A stretch of DNA of 48,150 nucleotides from an uncultured bacterium (GCA_949286705.1 CASEDF010000010.1:1-48150); one strand, 5' to 3'. Shown: positions 6,634 through 13,128, counted from the stretch's first letter. Notes: generated from the sequence alone by a model not told the origin. Numbers and translations: made by a program.

Positions 6634-6864
6634 TTGCCGATTGTTTATGATAAACTGTTAAAATTATTAGCGGATAATGGTTATACTTCTTATAGAATCA
6701 AAAAAGAAAAGTTAATAGGACAAGGAACATTAACAGCAATTAAAAATGGTACTGGCGGATTAGATGCCAAAAGCATAGCTAAATTATGCGCTGTGTTCCA
6801 TTGCCAGCCTGGCGACCTTATGGAATATGTAGAAGAAAATGAAGAAAATTTTTTTAACGATTAG
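6634..6864 (+). CDS. Cro/CI-type HTH regulator, 76 aa
   Basis: A single compact HTH domain (HTH_26/YozG-like) covers most of the protein: LLKLLADNGYTSYRIKKEK, LIGQGTLTAIKNGTGGLDA, then the CQPGDLMEYV ending typical of this family. A ten-residue acidic tail (EENEENFFND) follows. It starts at TTG (6634), preceded by AAAGGAGG at ideal spacing. It is the first gene of the rightward transcript from the TTGATT/TATAAT promoter, whose operators it may bind. Such proteins act as small autoregulators of phages and ICEs. Confidence 0.85.
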   Translation: MPIVYDKLLKLLADNGYTSYRIKKEKLIGQGTLTAIKNGTGGLDAKSIAKLCAVFHCQPGDLMEYVEENEENFFND

Positions 6865-6939
6865 AAACATTTATGAGAAATTCAAAAAACAACAACTAAA
6901 TTCTATTTTATTTTAATTGATTAGTTTGGAGGTATTATT

Positions 6940-7131
6940 ATGAGCAACAGAGAAATAGCAACGAACATTGTTAATACATTGACCGATGAGCAAATAGAGG
7001 CTTTTATTACTCTTTTCGCTTCCGAAAATGCACAGGCAATGATGGAGACTGAAAAAATTGCAAATTACCCGAACAGAAAACATTACAACAGTTTTAACGA
7101 GATTAAGAAGGAAATATTTGCAAATGAGTAA
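6940..7131 (+). CDS. Antitoxin-like small protein, 63 aa
   Basis: This short acidic helical protein has TNIVNTLTDEQIEAFITLF in the N-terminal half and a charged C-terminal tail (SFNEIKKEIFANE). Its stop codon overlaps the start of a broken YafQ/RelE-type toxin gene by 8 bases, the arrangement of a type II antitoxin-toxin pair. TTGGAGG is 7-8 bases before the ATG. The antitoxin assignment rests mainly on position, since its sequence is not diagnostic. Type II antitoxins of this class usually repress their own promoter. Confidence 0.6.
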   Translation: MSNREIATNIVNTLTDEQIEAFITLFASENAQAMMETEKIANYPNRKHYNSFNEIKKEIFANE

Positions 7132-7331
7132 GAAATATGAAATTGACTTTACCTCTGCATTTTCAAAGGATTTGAAGAAAATCAAGAAAACTCGAACCAA
7201 AGTATAAAGACCATTTGCTAACCGGTAATTGGAAAGGCTTTAGAGAATGTCATATTTACAGAATTTACGATGATAAATTGTTGTTAGTCCTGACTCGCAC
7301 AGGCACACATAGCGATTTAAGATTAACATAG
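7124..7331 (+). pseudogene. Broken YafQ/RelE-family toxin gene
   Basis: The gene starts at ATG 7124 and encodes MSKKYEIDFTSAFSKDLKKI before stopping at 7205-7207. In another frame, from 7194, the sequence continues as EPKYKDHLLTGNWKGFRECH followed by IYRIYDDKLLLVLTRTGTHS and stops at 7331. These are the N- and C-terminal parts of YafQ-type mRNA interferases (conserved GNxKGxRECH and LTRTGTHSDL). The middle, about 25 residues with the toxin's central helices, is gone and the frame is shifted. The toxin is therefore almost surely inactive while its antitoxin partner is intact. Confidence 0.85.
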
Positions 7332-7364
7332 TTAGTTTTGCAAAACAGATAGGAGTAATAATAA

Positions 7365-7523
7365 ATGAAAAACAAGAGTTTACAACATCCATTCCCGACT
7401 TTCGCTGACAAATTTTTTGACAAGAACAAGGACGGCAAGCTCGGAACGGTAGAAACCATTTTTAGAGACGCTTATATTAACGAATCCAAGAAAAAGCAAA
7501 GTGATTTCAAAAACAAAAAGTAA
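7365..7523 (+). CDS. EF-hand-like micro-protein, 52 aa
   Basis: The 52-residue product has a sequence DKNKDGKLGTVE (about residues 19-30) that fits the canonical 12-residue EF-hand calcium loop: D at 1, N at 3, D at 5, G at 6, L at 8, E at 12. Short hydrophobic helical stretches flank it (FADKFF and TIFRDAYI). A Lys-rich tail follows. AGGAG lies 10 bases before the ATG. It lies between the broken toxin and a strong promoter. A single EF-hand would usually have to dimerise. The calcium role is inferred from sequence only. Confidence 0.65.
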   Translation: MKNKSLQHPFPTFADKFFDKNKDGKLGTVETIFRDAYINESKKKQSDFKNKK

Positions 7524-7527
7524 TTGC

Positions 7528-7556
7528 TTGACAAATTAAGATATTACATCTATACT
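7528..7556 (+). promoter_or_regulatory. Consensus promoter of a structured leader
   Basis: TTGACA (7528-7533), a 17-bp spacer and TATACT (7551-7556). The predicted start, near 7563, falls 3 bases before the first stem of the leader RNA, which supports both calls. Confidence 0.75.
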
Positions 7557-7565
7557 AAATATATC

Positions 7566-7705
7566 CATAAAGAGTGTACGAGGGAGCAAGACCGTTGACT
7601 ACACAGCAACCTGCATTTGCAAGGTGCTACTGCTTGACCGATGGAATATATGACAAAAAACTATTCCCATCGGAAACGATGGGAATTTTTTCTGCACTCT
7701 TTATG
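7566..7705 (+). ncRNA. Structured leader with S-box (SAM-I clan)-like core and terminator
   Basis: An 11-bp outer stem pairs CATAAAGAGTG (7566-7576) with CACTCTTTATG (7695-7705). Inside are GAGGGA (7580-7585), AGCAACC (7605-7611) and AGGTGCT (7622-7628), in the order and spacing of P2/P3 of SAM-I-type riboswitches. CAAG and CTTG can close P2. Downstream, CCGATGG (7638-7644) can pair with CCATCGG (7667-7673), which is also the 5' arm of a terminator hairpin (7664-7692), giving mutually exclusive structures. The outer 3' strand lying beyond the terminator is unusual. The RNA switch class is inferred; other ligands are possible. Confidence 0.55.
7664..7692 (+). terminator. Intrinsic terminator in the leader (expression platform)
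   Basis: A 9-bp stem TTCCCATCG/CGATGGGAA with a GAAA tetraloop is followed by six T. It lies between the consensus promoter and the 7731 gene, so it would stop the transcript unless its 5' arm is captured by CCGATGG at 7638-7644. Confidence 0.8.
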
Positions 7706-7730
7706 TAAAATTCAAAAGGAGTGTTAATTG

Positions 7731-8048
7731 ATGACAAAAAGAAATTTATCGGAACTGTTGAAATTCGAGGGTACAATTTACATTTACCTGAAAGATTCAA
7801 TAATTTGCAAAAAGTTTTATAGTCAAGCCGAATCTGAAGGCTTTGTGTTCGGAGATGGCAAACCGACAGAAAAGCATACAACGGATTTAGTGAGATTGTA
7901 TCAGGATAAGCGAATCAGTTATTGTTCTACTAATGGGCGGATTGCCTTCGGAAGCGGTAAAGGCACAAGCGGAAATATATTTAGAGTGGATTATTCAAAA
8001 TTTATATCCGGTGAAAATGATTACTTGTTCCGCTGCGATAGCAAATAA
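7731..8048 (+). CDS. Hypothetical protein behind a riboswitch-like leader, 105 aa
   Basis: The family was not recognised. The protein appears alpha/beta: MTKRNLSELLKFEGTIYIYL, KFYSQAESEGFVFGDGKPTE and a Gly-rich segment NGRIAFGSGKGTSGNIFRVD, ending in FRCDSK. Proteins of this size with an EGFxFGDGxxP pattern are common in phages and ICEs of Firmicutes, without known function. ATG 7731 is chosen over a TTG one codon earlier because AAGGAG lies 9 bases upstream. The gene is separated from its promoter by a terminator-containing structured leader, so its expression is probably controlled by transcription attenuation. Confidence 0.7.
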   Translation: MTKRNLSELLKFEGTIYIYLKDSIICKKFYSQAESEGFVFGDGKPTEKHTTDLVRLYQDKRISYCSTNGRIAFGSGKGTSGNIFRVDYSKFISGENDYLFRCDSK

Positions 8049-8579
8049 ACCAGAACACCGAACACAAGCCGAAAATTGACCTGTATTGCGTTTTTATAGT
8101 TTATTAGTATAAGTTTACCTTTTGAGTAAAAATGCGATATAGGCTAAATAAAGCGATATTTACATTATCGTAATTATGCATCAGTTTATTATCAATTCCG
8201 GCAGCGGTTTAGTAAAGACAATTCCTAATTTTATCAATTCAATAATAGTATTATTCAAATAAAGATAAACCTATTTGTGTATTATTACTATGCGATTAAC
8301 CATAGAGAAGCAAATGAGTTTATCACATACAATTTCTTATTTATATATAATATAATAATATATATAAGAGTCGTATTAAATAAGGAATTGTATGTAAATC
8401 AATACTATTCTTAATTTCTATAAGAATAATGAATAGTATATAAGTAATACTATACATAAAGGTGTATTATTTCTGTATGGAAATTCCGAATATCAAACTA
8501 TTGGTTACTATTGACATAGTTCCAATCTATGTTGCGATATAAATTTATTGATATTATACAATATTTTTGATTTTTACTA
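8049..8579. other. Non-coding block left of the second leader
   Basis: There is no gene with a ribosome site in this 530-bp AT-rich stretch. It holds a 12-bp hairpin with two G-U pairs (8083-8094 with 8136-8147), possibly ending the upstream transcript. It also holds the repeat module described at 8211-8460. Confidence 0.5.
8211..8460 (+). repeat. AT-rich non-coding module, copy A
   Basis: This is homologous in inverted orientation to 12722-12975. Shared blocks in the same order are: AAAGACAATTC, CCTATTT, ATTAACCA, ACAATT.CTTATTTA, TAAATAAGGAATTGTAT and a 20-bp identical block containing CAATACTATTCTTAATT. The two ACAATT/AATTGT blocks form an inverted repeat within the copy. ATACTATTC and GAATAGTAT form a second one. 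Coding potential is absent, so conservation suggests a DNA or RNA function such as an origin or protein-binding array. Confidence 0.7.
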
Positions 8580-8608
8580 TTGACAAATCAAAAAAGAAAT
8601 GTTATAAT
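8580..8608 (+). promoter_or_regulatory. Consensus promoter of the second structured leader
   Basis: TTGACA (8580-8585), a 17-bp spacer and perfect TATAAT (8603-8608). It drives a leader of about 220 bases before the small gene at 8837. Confidence 0.8.
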
Positions 8609-8668
8609 AAAGAAAATTAAATCAATCTTAACCGCAATGTGCGGGCGATTTCCTTGTTTAATAAATTT

Positions 8669-8797
8669 AAAGGCTATGCTTGATTGAATATAGGATTAGT
8701 CGATGTAATTCGGCTAATAAAAAAAATCCTAATTATAGTAAATCATTTACTATAAATGGATTGACCTGTATTCATTTCTGCATAGCCTTTTTTTGCG
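8669..8797 (+). ncRNA. Multi-helix structured RNA leader, unknown class
   Basis: An 11-bp closing stem (AAAGGCTATGC 8669-8679 with GCATAGCCTTT 8780-8790) is followed by TTTT, so it can serve as a terminator. Inside it are three helices. P2 is TAGGAT...ATCCTA with TAGTCGA/TCGGCTA nested on top (8691-8731). P3 is TATAGTAAA/TTTACTATA (8734-8754). P4 is AATG/CATT (8755-8776). A CCGC/GCGG hairpin precedes it near 8632. The layout is a four-way junction. It does not match a riboswitch class I can name; a regulatory leader or stable small RNA are both possible. Confidence 0.55.
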
Positions 8798-8836
8798 TTT
8801 ATGCGGAAAATTTCAAAAAGAAAGGATGTATAAGCA

Positions 8837-9010
8837 ATGACAGAAAGAACACTACAAAACAGAATGAAAAACGAGGGTTACAGATTGAGAAAAGAACGTG
8901 ATGCCGCAGGTATGATAGGATTTCAGATTATAGACTTTAACAACATTATTGTAGCTGGCGAACACTTTGAGCTGGATTTCTATGATGTTATTGATTTTCT
9001 GAATAAATAA
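8837..9010 (+). CDS. Small protein downstream of structured leader, 57 aa
   Basis: The product starts MTERTLQNRMKNEGYRLRKE, a basic helix. It then has a beta strand (GMIGFQIIDFNNIIVAG) and an acidic C-terminal helix (FELDFYDVIDFLNK). Tiny proteins of this kind are frequent in Firmicutes phages and ICEs and have no known function. AAAGGA precedes the ATG. It is the only gene directly behind the four-way-junction leader, which probably regulates it. Confidence 0.7.
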   Translation: MTERTLQNRMKNEGYRLRKERDAAGMIGFQIIDFNNIIVAGEHFELDFYDVIDFLNK

Positions 9011-9083
9011 GCGTGTATTTTAGTTGACTCAATTTATATTTCCAAAAATTCAAATGTTAAATTTTCACAAAGGAGCAAACGAA

Positions 9084-9161
9084 ATGAACGGAAAAAGTCA
9101 AATGATTATAATATCCACTATTATTGTTGTGGAACTAATAGGAAGTGCAAATTATGCCTGA
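9084..9161 (+). CDS. 25-aa hydrophobic peptide coupled to the next gene
   Basis: The peptide is basically one hydrophobic helix (SQMIIISTIIVVELIGS) that could span a membrane. It has an excellent ribosome site (AAAGGAG, 7 bases upstream of ATG). Its stop TGA (9159-9161) overlaps the start of the zinc-finger gene (ATG 9154), so the two are translationally coupled. It may be a functional micro-protein or simply a leader peptide that loads ribosomes for the next gene. Confidence 0.55.
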   Translation: MNGKSQMIIISTIIVVELIGSANYA

Positions 9162-9801
9162 TATTAGCTTTAGGACTACTTGCAAAGATTGTAAATTTAA
9201 TGGTAGATGTTTGCTTGCCGGAAACAATCGAATGATTAAGAAACGATGCTATATTGATTCTGTAACAGAAAAATTAAAAATTAAACAAGAAACAGTTGTT
9301 GAAAGATGTAATACAGTTTTGCAAAAATACGGCATATGGAATTTTTCTTTTATAGAAACCATTGATAAAGATTACTGGTTGAGTATGAGTAACAGTCAAA
9401 GATTAACATATATTAGGTTTAACCTTGATTACTATGCCGATAGAGAAAATACAATCATAACAAATGATGATATTAAGATATTATACGCAGTGGCAAACTG
9501 CTATTTTTCAGCTTGGCGAGATGATGAATACATACACTGTGCAAAATGTGGGGATTTGATTAAAAACAGCAAACAACGAAATCGTAAATATTGTGAAAAG
9601 TGCAAAGTCAATAACCGAAAAACTAATAATCAATCCGAAATCTTAAAGACCTGTATTGACTGTGGTGTAAAATTCTATCCCGATAGTAATAGAGAAATTC
9701 GGTGTATATATTGTCAAATCAAGGCTAACAAAGCATCTGCAAGAGAGCGAGCAAGACGATACAGAGAAAGAAAGCGTAACGGTTTAGAAAGCAAAAGTTA
9801 A
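9154..9801 (+). CDS. Multi-zinc-finger protein, 215 aa
   Basis: Three Cys clusters are visible. The N-terminal one has CKDCKFNGRC and a Cys ten residues on. A central pair (CAKCGDLIKNSKQRNRKYC, then CEKC) makes a ribbon. A C-terminal ribbon has CIDCGVKFYP and CIYC. The protein ends in a very basic Arg-rich helix (ARERARRYRERKRNG) suited to nucleic-acid binding. A DNA- or RNA-binding role is likely. ATG 9154 is taken over GTG 9145 because AGGAAG sits 8 bases before it. Translation is coupled to the 25-aa peptide. Confidence 0.75.
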   Translation: MPDISFRTTCKDCKFNGRCLLAGNNRMIKKRCYIDSVTEKLKIKQETVVERCNTVLQKYGIWNFSFIETIDKDYWLSMSNSQRLTYIRFNLDYYADRENTIITNDDIKILYAVANCYFSAWRDDEYIHCAKCGDLIKNSKQRNRKYCEKCKVNNRKTNNQSEILKTCIDCGVKFYPDSNREIRCIYCQIKANKASARERARRYRERKRNGLESKS

Positions 9802-9865
9802 AGACATAAAACCGTAAAAATGGCTATAATATAGGCTTTTTTTGAAAACTCCTTTTTTCGTTAAT

Positions 9866-9933
9866 GAAGGGAGATAGAGAAAACTAAAAATCTCGCTCTA
9901 AAATCGGACATAAATTGAAATATATCTCCCTTC
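9866..9933 (+). ncRNA. Long-stem leader hairpin
   Basis: A perfect 11-bp stem (GAAGGGAGATA 9866-9876 with TATCTCCCTTC 9923-9933) closes a 46-base loop that contains TAGAG/CTCTA. It lies before the 10005 HTH gene. This is the third outer stem of 11 bp before a small gene in this region. An RNA function is inferred. Confidence 0.4.
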
Positions 9934-10004
9934 TATTCTATTATTTTTTTATCAACAGTTCAATAAATTTATTAAACTGCAAAATACCGAACAAGGAGGA
10001 TAAT

Positions 10005-10184
10005 ATGGATTTAATCAAAAGAAGTCAGAATATGATTGATGAATTAGGCATATCAATCACCGCATTTTGCCGAAAAAATGGAATAAGCACGTCTTATTTT
10101 TATTATGTTAAAAACGGAAAAATGGATTTTTCATCAGAAGTTGCAGAGCGACTAAACAAATATTTAAGTAAATATGGATTTTAA
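10005..10184 (+). CDS. Mini HTH protein, 59 aa
   Basis: The entire protein is one HTH domain of Cro/CI type (IDELGISITAFCRKNGIS, then TSYFYYVKNGKMDFSSEVAE), lacking any extra domain. It may be an antirepressor, Cro-like switch or architectural protein. ATG 10005 is chosen since AAGGAGG lies 5-6 bases upstream; upstream in-frame codons have no such site. It is followed 46 bp later by the HNH endonuclease gene on the same strand. Confidence 0.75.
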   Translation: MDLIKRSQNMIDELGISITAFCRKNGISTSYFYYVKNGKMDFSSEVAERLNKYLSKYGF

Positions 10185-10230
10185 CACTTTATATCCAAAC
10201 AACTAAATGTAAATGAAAGGAATATCAAAA

Positions 10231-11112
10231 ATGCAAAACAAAGCAAATAATTTAATCAAAGTAAAAGAGGCTGCCGAATACTTAATAAGCACAGAATTCG
10301 AAAATGCAGACAAAAAAGATGCTCAATACAAATTGGCATTAAAAAGAGCAAAAGCAAGAATTTACACTGCAATTAAAAAGCATCAGTTAGATATTTTTGG
10401 AGAAACAACTATATTGTTAAATAGGAATCAGGTTAAAGATTTCAAGGACGGAAAAATAACTGCAAGAAGTATGTATTCTCCATTCGGAAATATGGAACTT
10501 GACTTTGATGAGTCTGTTAAATTCATCGAAAGTTTCCATAATCCAAACAGCATTAAAGAACCGCTAAAATATAAGACCAGATGCCAATATGGAGTTACAA
10601 ACAAAGGCAGAGTGCTTGATTTAACATATCGCAGAGTATTAAGCCAAAATAAAGCGGCTCACGATTATAAGCAGGTGAGCATAAGAGCAAATAATAAATC
10701 ATTCCCGGAAAGAACGCACGTACTGGTTGCTTTCGCCTGGTGCCAAAACGGAAAGCTTAAAAATGAGGTGCATCACATTGACGGAGATATTTTCAATAAT
10801 AATTCCCTAAATTTAGTGTGGGTTACGCACTCCGAACATCTCAAAGCTCACAAATTGTTAGAAGAAGCAAAAGTAAATAATGACTTCACGGAATACAATA
10901 ACTATATTGATGAGATACGTAAAGATAACAAATGGGAAGAAGAATACCGCTGTGTAGCCTTTGAAAAAGATAATGCTACTATCTTCGCGTGGATTACTAA
11001 AAAGGCATATACAGACTATAAGAACGGCACAAGAACATTGGACGAAATTTATTATGATGAGGTAAAAACTGAAAGGATAGTAAGAAAATGCCCGACAGAG
11101 AAACAAGTTTAA
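10231..11112 (+). CDS. HNH homing-type endonuclease, 293 aa
   Basis: The C-terminal half contains an HNH_3 nuclease core: HVLVAFAWCQNG, then EVHHIDGDIFNNNSLNLVWV and THSEHLKAH. HH and N ligate the metal at about residues 181-205. In front is a NUMOD-like beta segment (YGVTNKGRVLDLTYRR). The N-terminal ~100 residues include an HTH-like region (LIKVKEAAEYLI) that could recognise DNA. ATG 10231 has AAAGG 10 bases upstream. Single HNH genes of this type act as free-standing homing nucleases in phages or as element-encoded DNA-processing enzymes. Its 3' end overlaps the DUF5659 start (TAATG). Confidence 0.85.
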   Translation: MQNKANNLIKVKEAAEYLISTEFENADKKDAQYKLALKRAKARIYTAIKKHQLDIFGETTILLNRNQVKDFKDGKITARSMYSPFGNMELDFDESVKFIESFHNPNSIKEPLKYKTRCQYGVTNKGRVLDLTYRRVLSQNKAAHDYKQVSIRANNKSFPERTHVLVAFAWCQNGKLKNEVHHIDGDIFNNNSLNLVWVTHSEHLKAHKLLEEAKVNNDFTEYNNYIDEIRKDNKWEEEYRCVAFEKDNATIFAWITKKAYTDYKNGTRTLDEIYYDEVKTERIVRKCPTEKQV

Positions 11113-11303
11113 TGACGATTTACAGCCAGCGTTTGGCTGGCTATTTAATGCTGCACGGCTTTGTTTTATTGAGATTGCTGCCGAACCAAACCGATAACCG
11201 TAACCGTTTTTTATTTGCGAACACTCCGGCGTTAAGAGATTGTATTGACCGGTGGACTATTGAAAAGCTCAAATCAGATTACGAAAGGAGCAATTCGATA
11301 TAA
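11112..11303 (+). CDS. DUF5659-like protein, 63 aa
   Basis: The product starts MTIYSQRLAGYLMLHGFVLL, the hallmark of DUF5659, and continues to a conserved FLFANTPALRDCIDRW ending. The family is frequent in Firmicutes phages and integrative elements next to DNA-processing genes. Its function is unknown. The ATG at 11112 overlaps the HNH stop as TAATG, giving coupling. An alternative ATG at 11088, with GAAAGGA upstream, would add eight residues. The ATPase gene start overlaps its 3' end. Confidence 0.75.
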   Translation: MTIYSQRLAGYLMLHGFVLLRLLPNQTDNRNRFLFANTPALRDCIDRWTIEKLKSDYERSNSI

Positions 11304-12499
11304 ACAAAGTAATAGTCATTGATTCTATAATGGGCAGCGGAAAAACCACTTGGACTATCAACAACCTGCTGAATCGAAATCTTAATGAAAACATCTTATA
11401 TATTACTCCATATCTGGATGAAGTCAAAAGAATAAAAAACGCAACCGACAGAAAGATGTTTGAACCAGAAAATAAGGGTAGCGGAAAGATAGGCAATATT
11501 GCTAAACTTTTAACTAATCAAATGGATATTGTCAGTACGCACGAGCTATTCCGCCGATTTGATAATAATTGTAAAGCTGCATTACAAGATAATGATTACA
11601 CGCTTATACTGGATGAAACATTAACCGCAGTTGAACCGTACCATTTTACCGGCAAAGATGATTATAAATACCTCCTGCAAAACGGTGATATTAAAGTCAG
11701 TGATGACGGTTTAATTGAATGGGTAGGCTCTGAACTTGATACAAGATTTGACGATGTACGCATATTAGCAACTAATAGATGCCTATTCAAGGTTGATGAC
11801 AAATTTTTTCTCTGGCATTTTCCTCACGCAATTTTTAAGCTATTCAAAAAAGTATATGTGCTTACATACCTTTTTGAAGGCTCTTTAATGAAATATTACT
11901 TTGATTTATACAATATTGAGTACCAAAAGAAAAGTATAAAGTTGGTTGACGGAGAATATACACTTGTGAATTTTTATAATCCTGATAAAATTTCATATAA
12001 AGAGAGAATAAACATATATAATGGAACTCTTAACGAAAACATAAGCCAAAAAGATAATGTACTATCATCAACTTGGTGCAAGAATAACTACAATAAAAAA
12101 GAACTTGTTCAGATACAGAAAAATTTTTACAACTATTGCAGAAACATTGTTAAAACCAACAGTAAATACATAATGTGGACTTCATTTAAAGATTGTAAGC
12201 CGAAACTATCTGGCAAGGGATATACTAATGGCTTTGTTCCTTGTAACTGCCGGGCGACTAACGACCATCGAAATGCAACTTGTTTGATGTATGCTGTGAA
12301 TTGGTATGAAAATCCTGAAATAACTAAATTTTTTAAGCAACACGGAATAACCATAAATCAAAATCAATTAGCATTAGCTACTTTGTTACAGTGGATATGG
12401 CGAAGCAATATTAGGGTAACGGATAGTGAAAAAATAATCAATATATACATTCCGTCAAAGCGAATGAGAAACCTGTTTTTGGAGTGGCTAAATGGTTGA
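11300..12499 (+). CDS. P-loop ATPase/SF2-like protein, ~399 aa
   Basis: Walker A is MGSGKTT, preceded by a hydrophobic strand (NKVIVIDS) that is normal for this fold. Walker B is YTLILDETL, about residue 96. Between them are ILYITPYLDEVKRI and VSTHELFRRF, as in SF2-like phage ATPases of this size. The natural start is probably ATA at 11300, because AAAGGAG sits 9 bases before it and no ATG/GTG/TTG is available upstream of the P-loop. The ATG at 11330 would remove the first strand. It is followed by two terminators. Likely roles are in replication or DNA processing of the element; helicase activity is unproven. Confidence 0.75.
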   Translation: MNKVIVIDSIMGSGKTTWTINNLLNRNLNENILYITPYLDEVKRIKNATDRKMFEPENKGSGKIGNIAKLLTNQMDIVSTHELFRRFDNNCKAALQDNDYTLILDETLTAVEPYHFTGKDDYKYLLQNGDIKVSDDGLIEWVGSELDTRFDDVRILATNRCLFKVDDKFFLWHFPHAIFKLFKKVYVLTYLFEGSLMKYYFDLYNIEYQKKSIKLVDGEYTLVNFYNPDKISYKERINIYNGTLNENISQKDNVLSSTWCKNNYNKKELVQIQKNFYNYCRNIVKTNSKYIMWTSFKDCKPKLSGKGYTNGFVPCNCRATNDHRNATCLMYAVNWYENPEITKFFKQHGITINQNQLALATLLQWIWRSNIRVTDSEKIINIYIPSKRMRNLFLEWLNG

Positions 12500-12522
12500 C
12501 GGAGGCACAACACATTTTTATG

Positions 12523-12577
12523 TTAGCACTTTGAAGGTGCTAAATTTTTCAAAAAATGGCTTATTTAAGCCGTTTTT
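12523..12577 (+). terminator. Tandem terminators after the ATPase gene
   Basis: The first is TTAGCAC/GTGCTAA (12523-12543) followed by ATTTTT. The second is an 11-bp stem AAAAATGGCTT/AAGCCGTTTTT with one G-U pair (12552-12577). Together they end the HNH-DUF5659-ATPase transcript. Confidence 0.8.
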
Positions 12578-12721
12578 GAGGTGTTACCCTTAAAGAGAAA
12601 AATATAAAAAATAGTAGTATTTATCTTCAATTCTTTTTTAAGATTCATTTTGATAATCAACAAATAAAAGAATTGGAGATAAGACTGCCTGTCAAGGCTG
12701 ATAAAATAAATATGATGGGTA

Positions 12722-12975
12722 TATAATTAAGAATAGTATTGATTTATAGTATATAGATTAAGACTATTCTTAATTTTTATACAATTCCTTATTTACTACG
12801 ATTATTATATACTATTTTAAATTATTAAATTAAATAAGTAATTGTACAGTAACCCTATTCACTTTCTCCCGTTGGTTAATAGTAAAATAATAATGTAAAT
12901 AGGCTTACCGAACATAAACATACTTAATACAGTTATGAAATAGGCAAATCAAGAATTGTCTTTAATAATGCGCCA
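12722..12975 (-). repeat. AT-rich non-coding module, copy B (inverted)
   Basis: This is the reverse-complement homologue of 8211-8460. It shares the 20-bp block with GAATAGTATTGATTTA, the ATACAATTCCTTATTTA block, the TTGGTTAAT region and GAATTGTCTTTA, in collinear order. Sequence between blocks has diverged, so it is not a recent duplication. It also contains its own ACAATT/AATTGT inverted pair and an ACTATTCTT hairpin. Confidence 0.7.
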
Positions 12976-13128
12976 CATACGATTGTTTTCGGTAATTTTC
13001 GGTGGGATGAATTATTAACCATTATTAGAGGATTTATTGTCTCAATTTTTCGGAGTCGGAGAAAAATATTTTAATTCACAGAGAGAAAAACATAATTAAA
13101 ACGCCCTATTTTAAGCAAAGGAGGACAA

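Larger units (their letters stand above)
12500..13128. other. Non-coding block between ATPase and small-gene operon
   Basis: There is no convincing gene in about 630 bp. It holds tandem terminators (12523-12577), a 17-bp near-perfect inverted repeat (12621-12637 with 12666-12682) and the inverted AT-rich module at 12722-12975. It is the mirror counterpart of the block at 8049-8579. Confidence 0.55.

Noticed and set aside
8680-8901. 73-aa open frame MIEYRISRCNS...
   Set aside because: It lies within the structured RNA leader and overlaps the better supported 57-aa gene in another frame. It has no ribosome site.
11118-11146. AGCCAGC/GGCTGGCT hairpin looking like a terminator
   Set aside because: It lies within the conserved SQRLAGYL coding sequence of the DUF5659-like gene and has no T run.
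12491-12592. 33-codon frame MVDGGTTHFYVST... after the ATPase gene
   Set aside because: It runs through two intrinsic terminators, and the GGAGG near it lies inside the frame rather than upstream, so it is most likely not translated.
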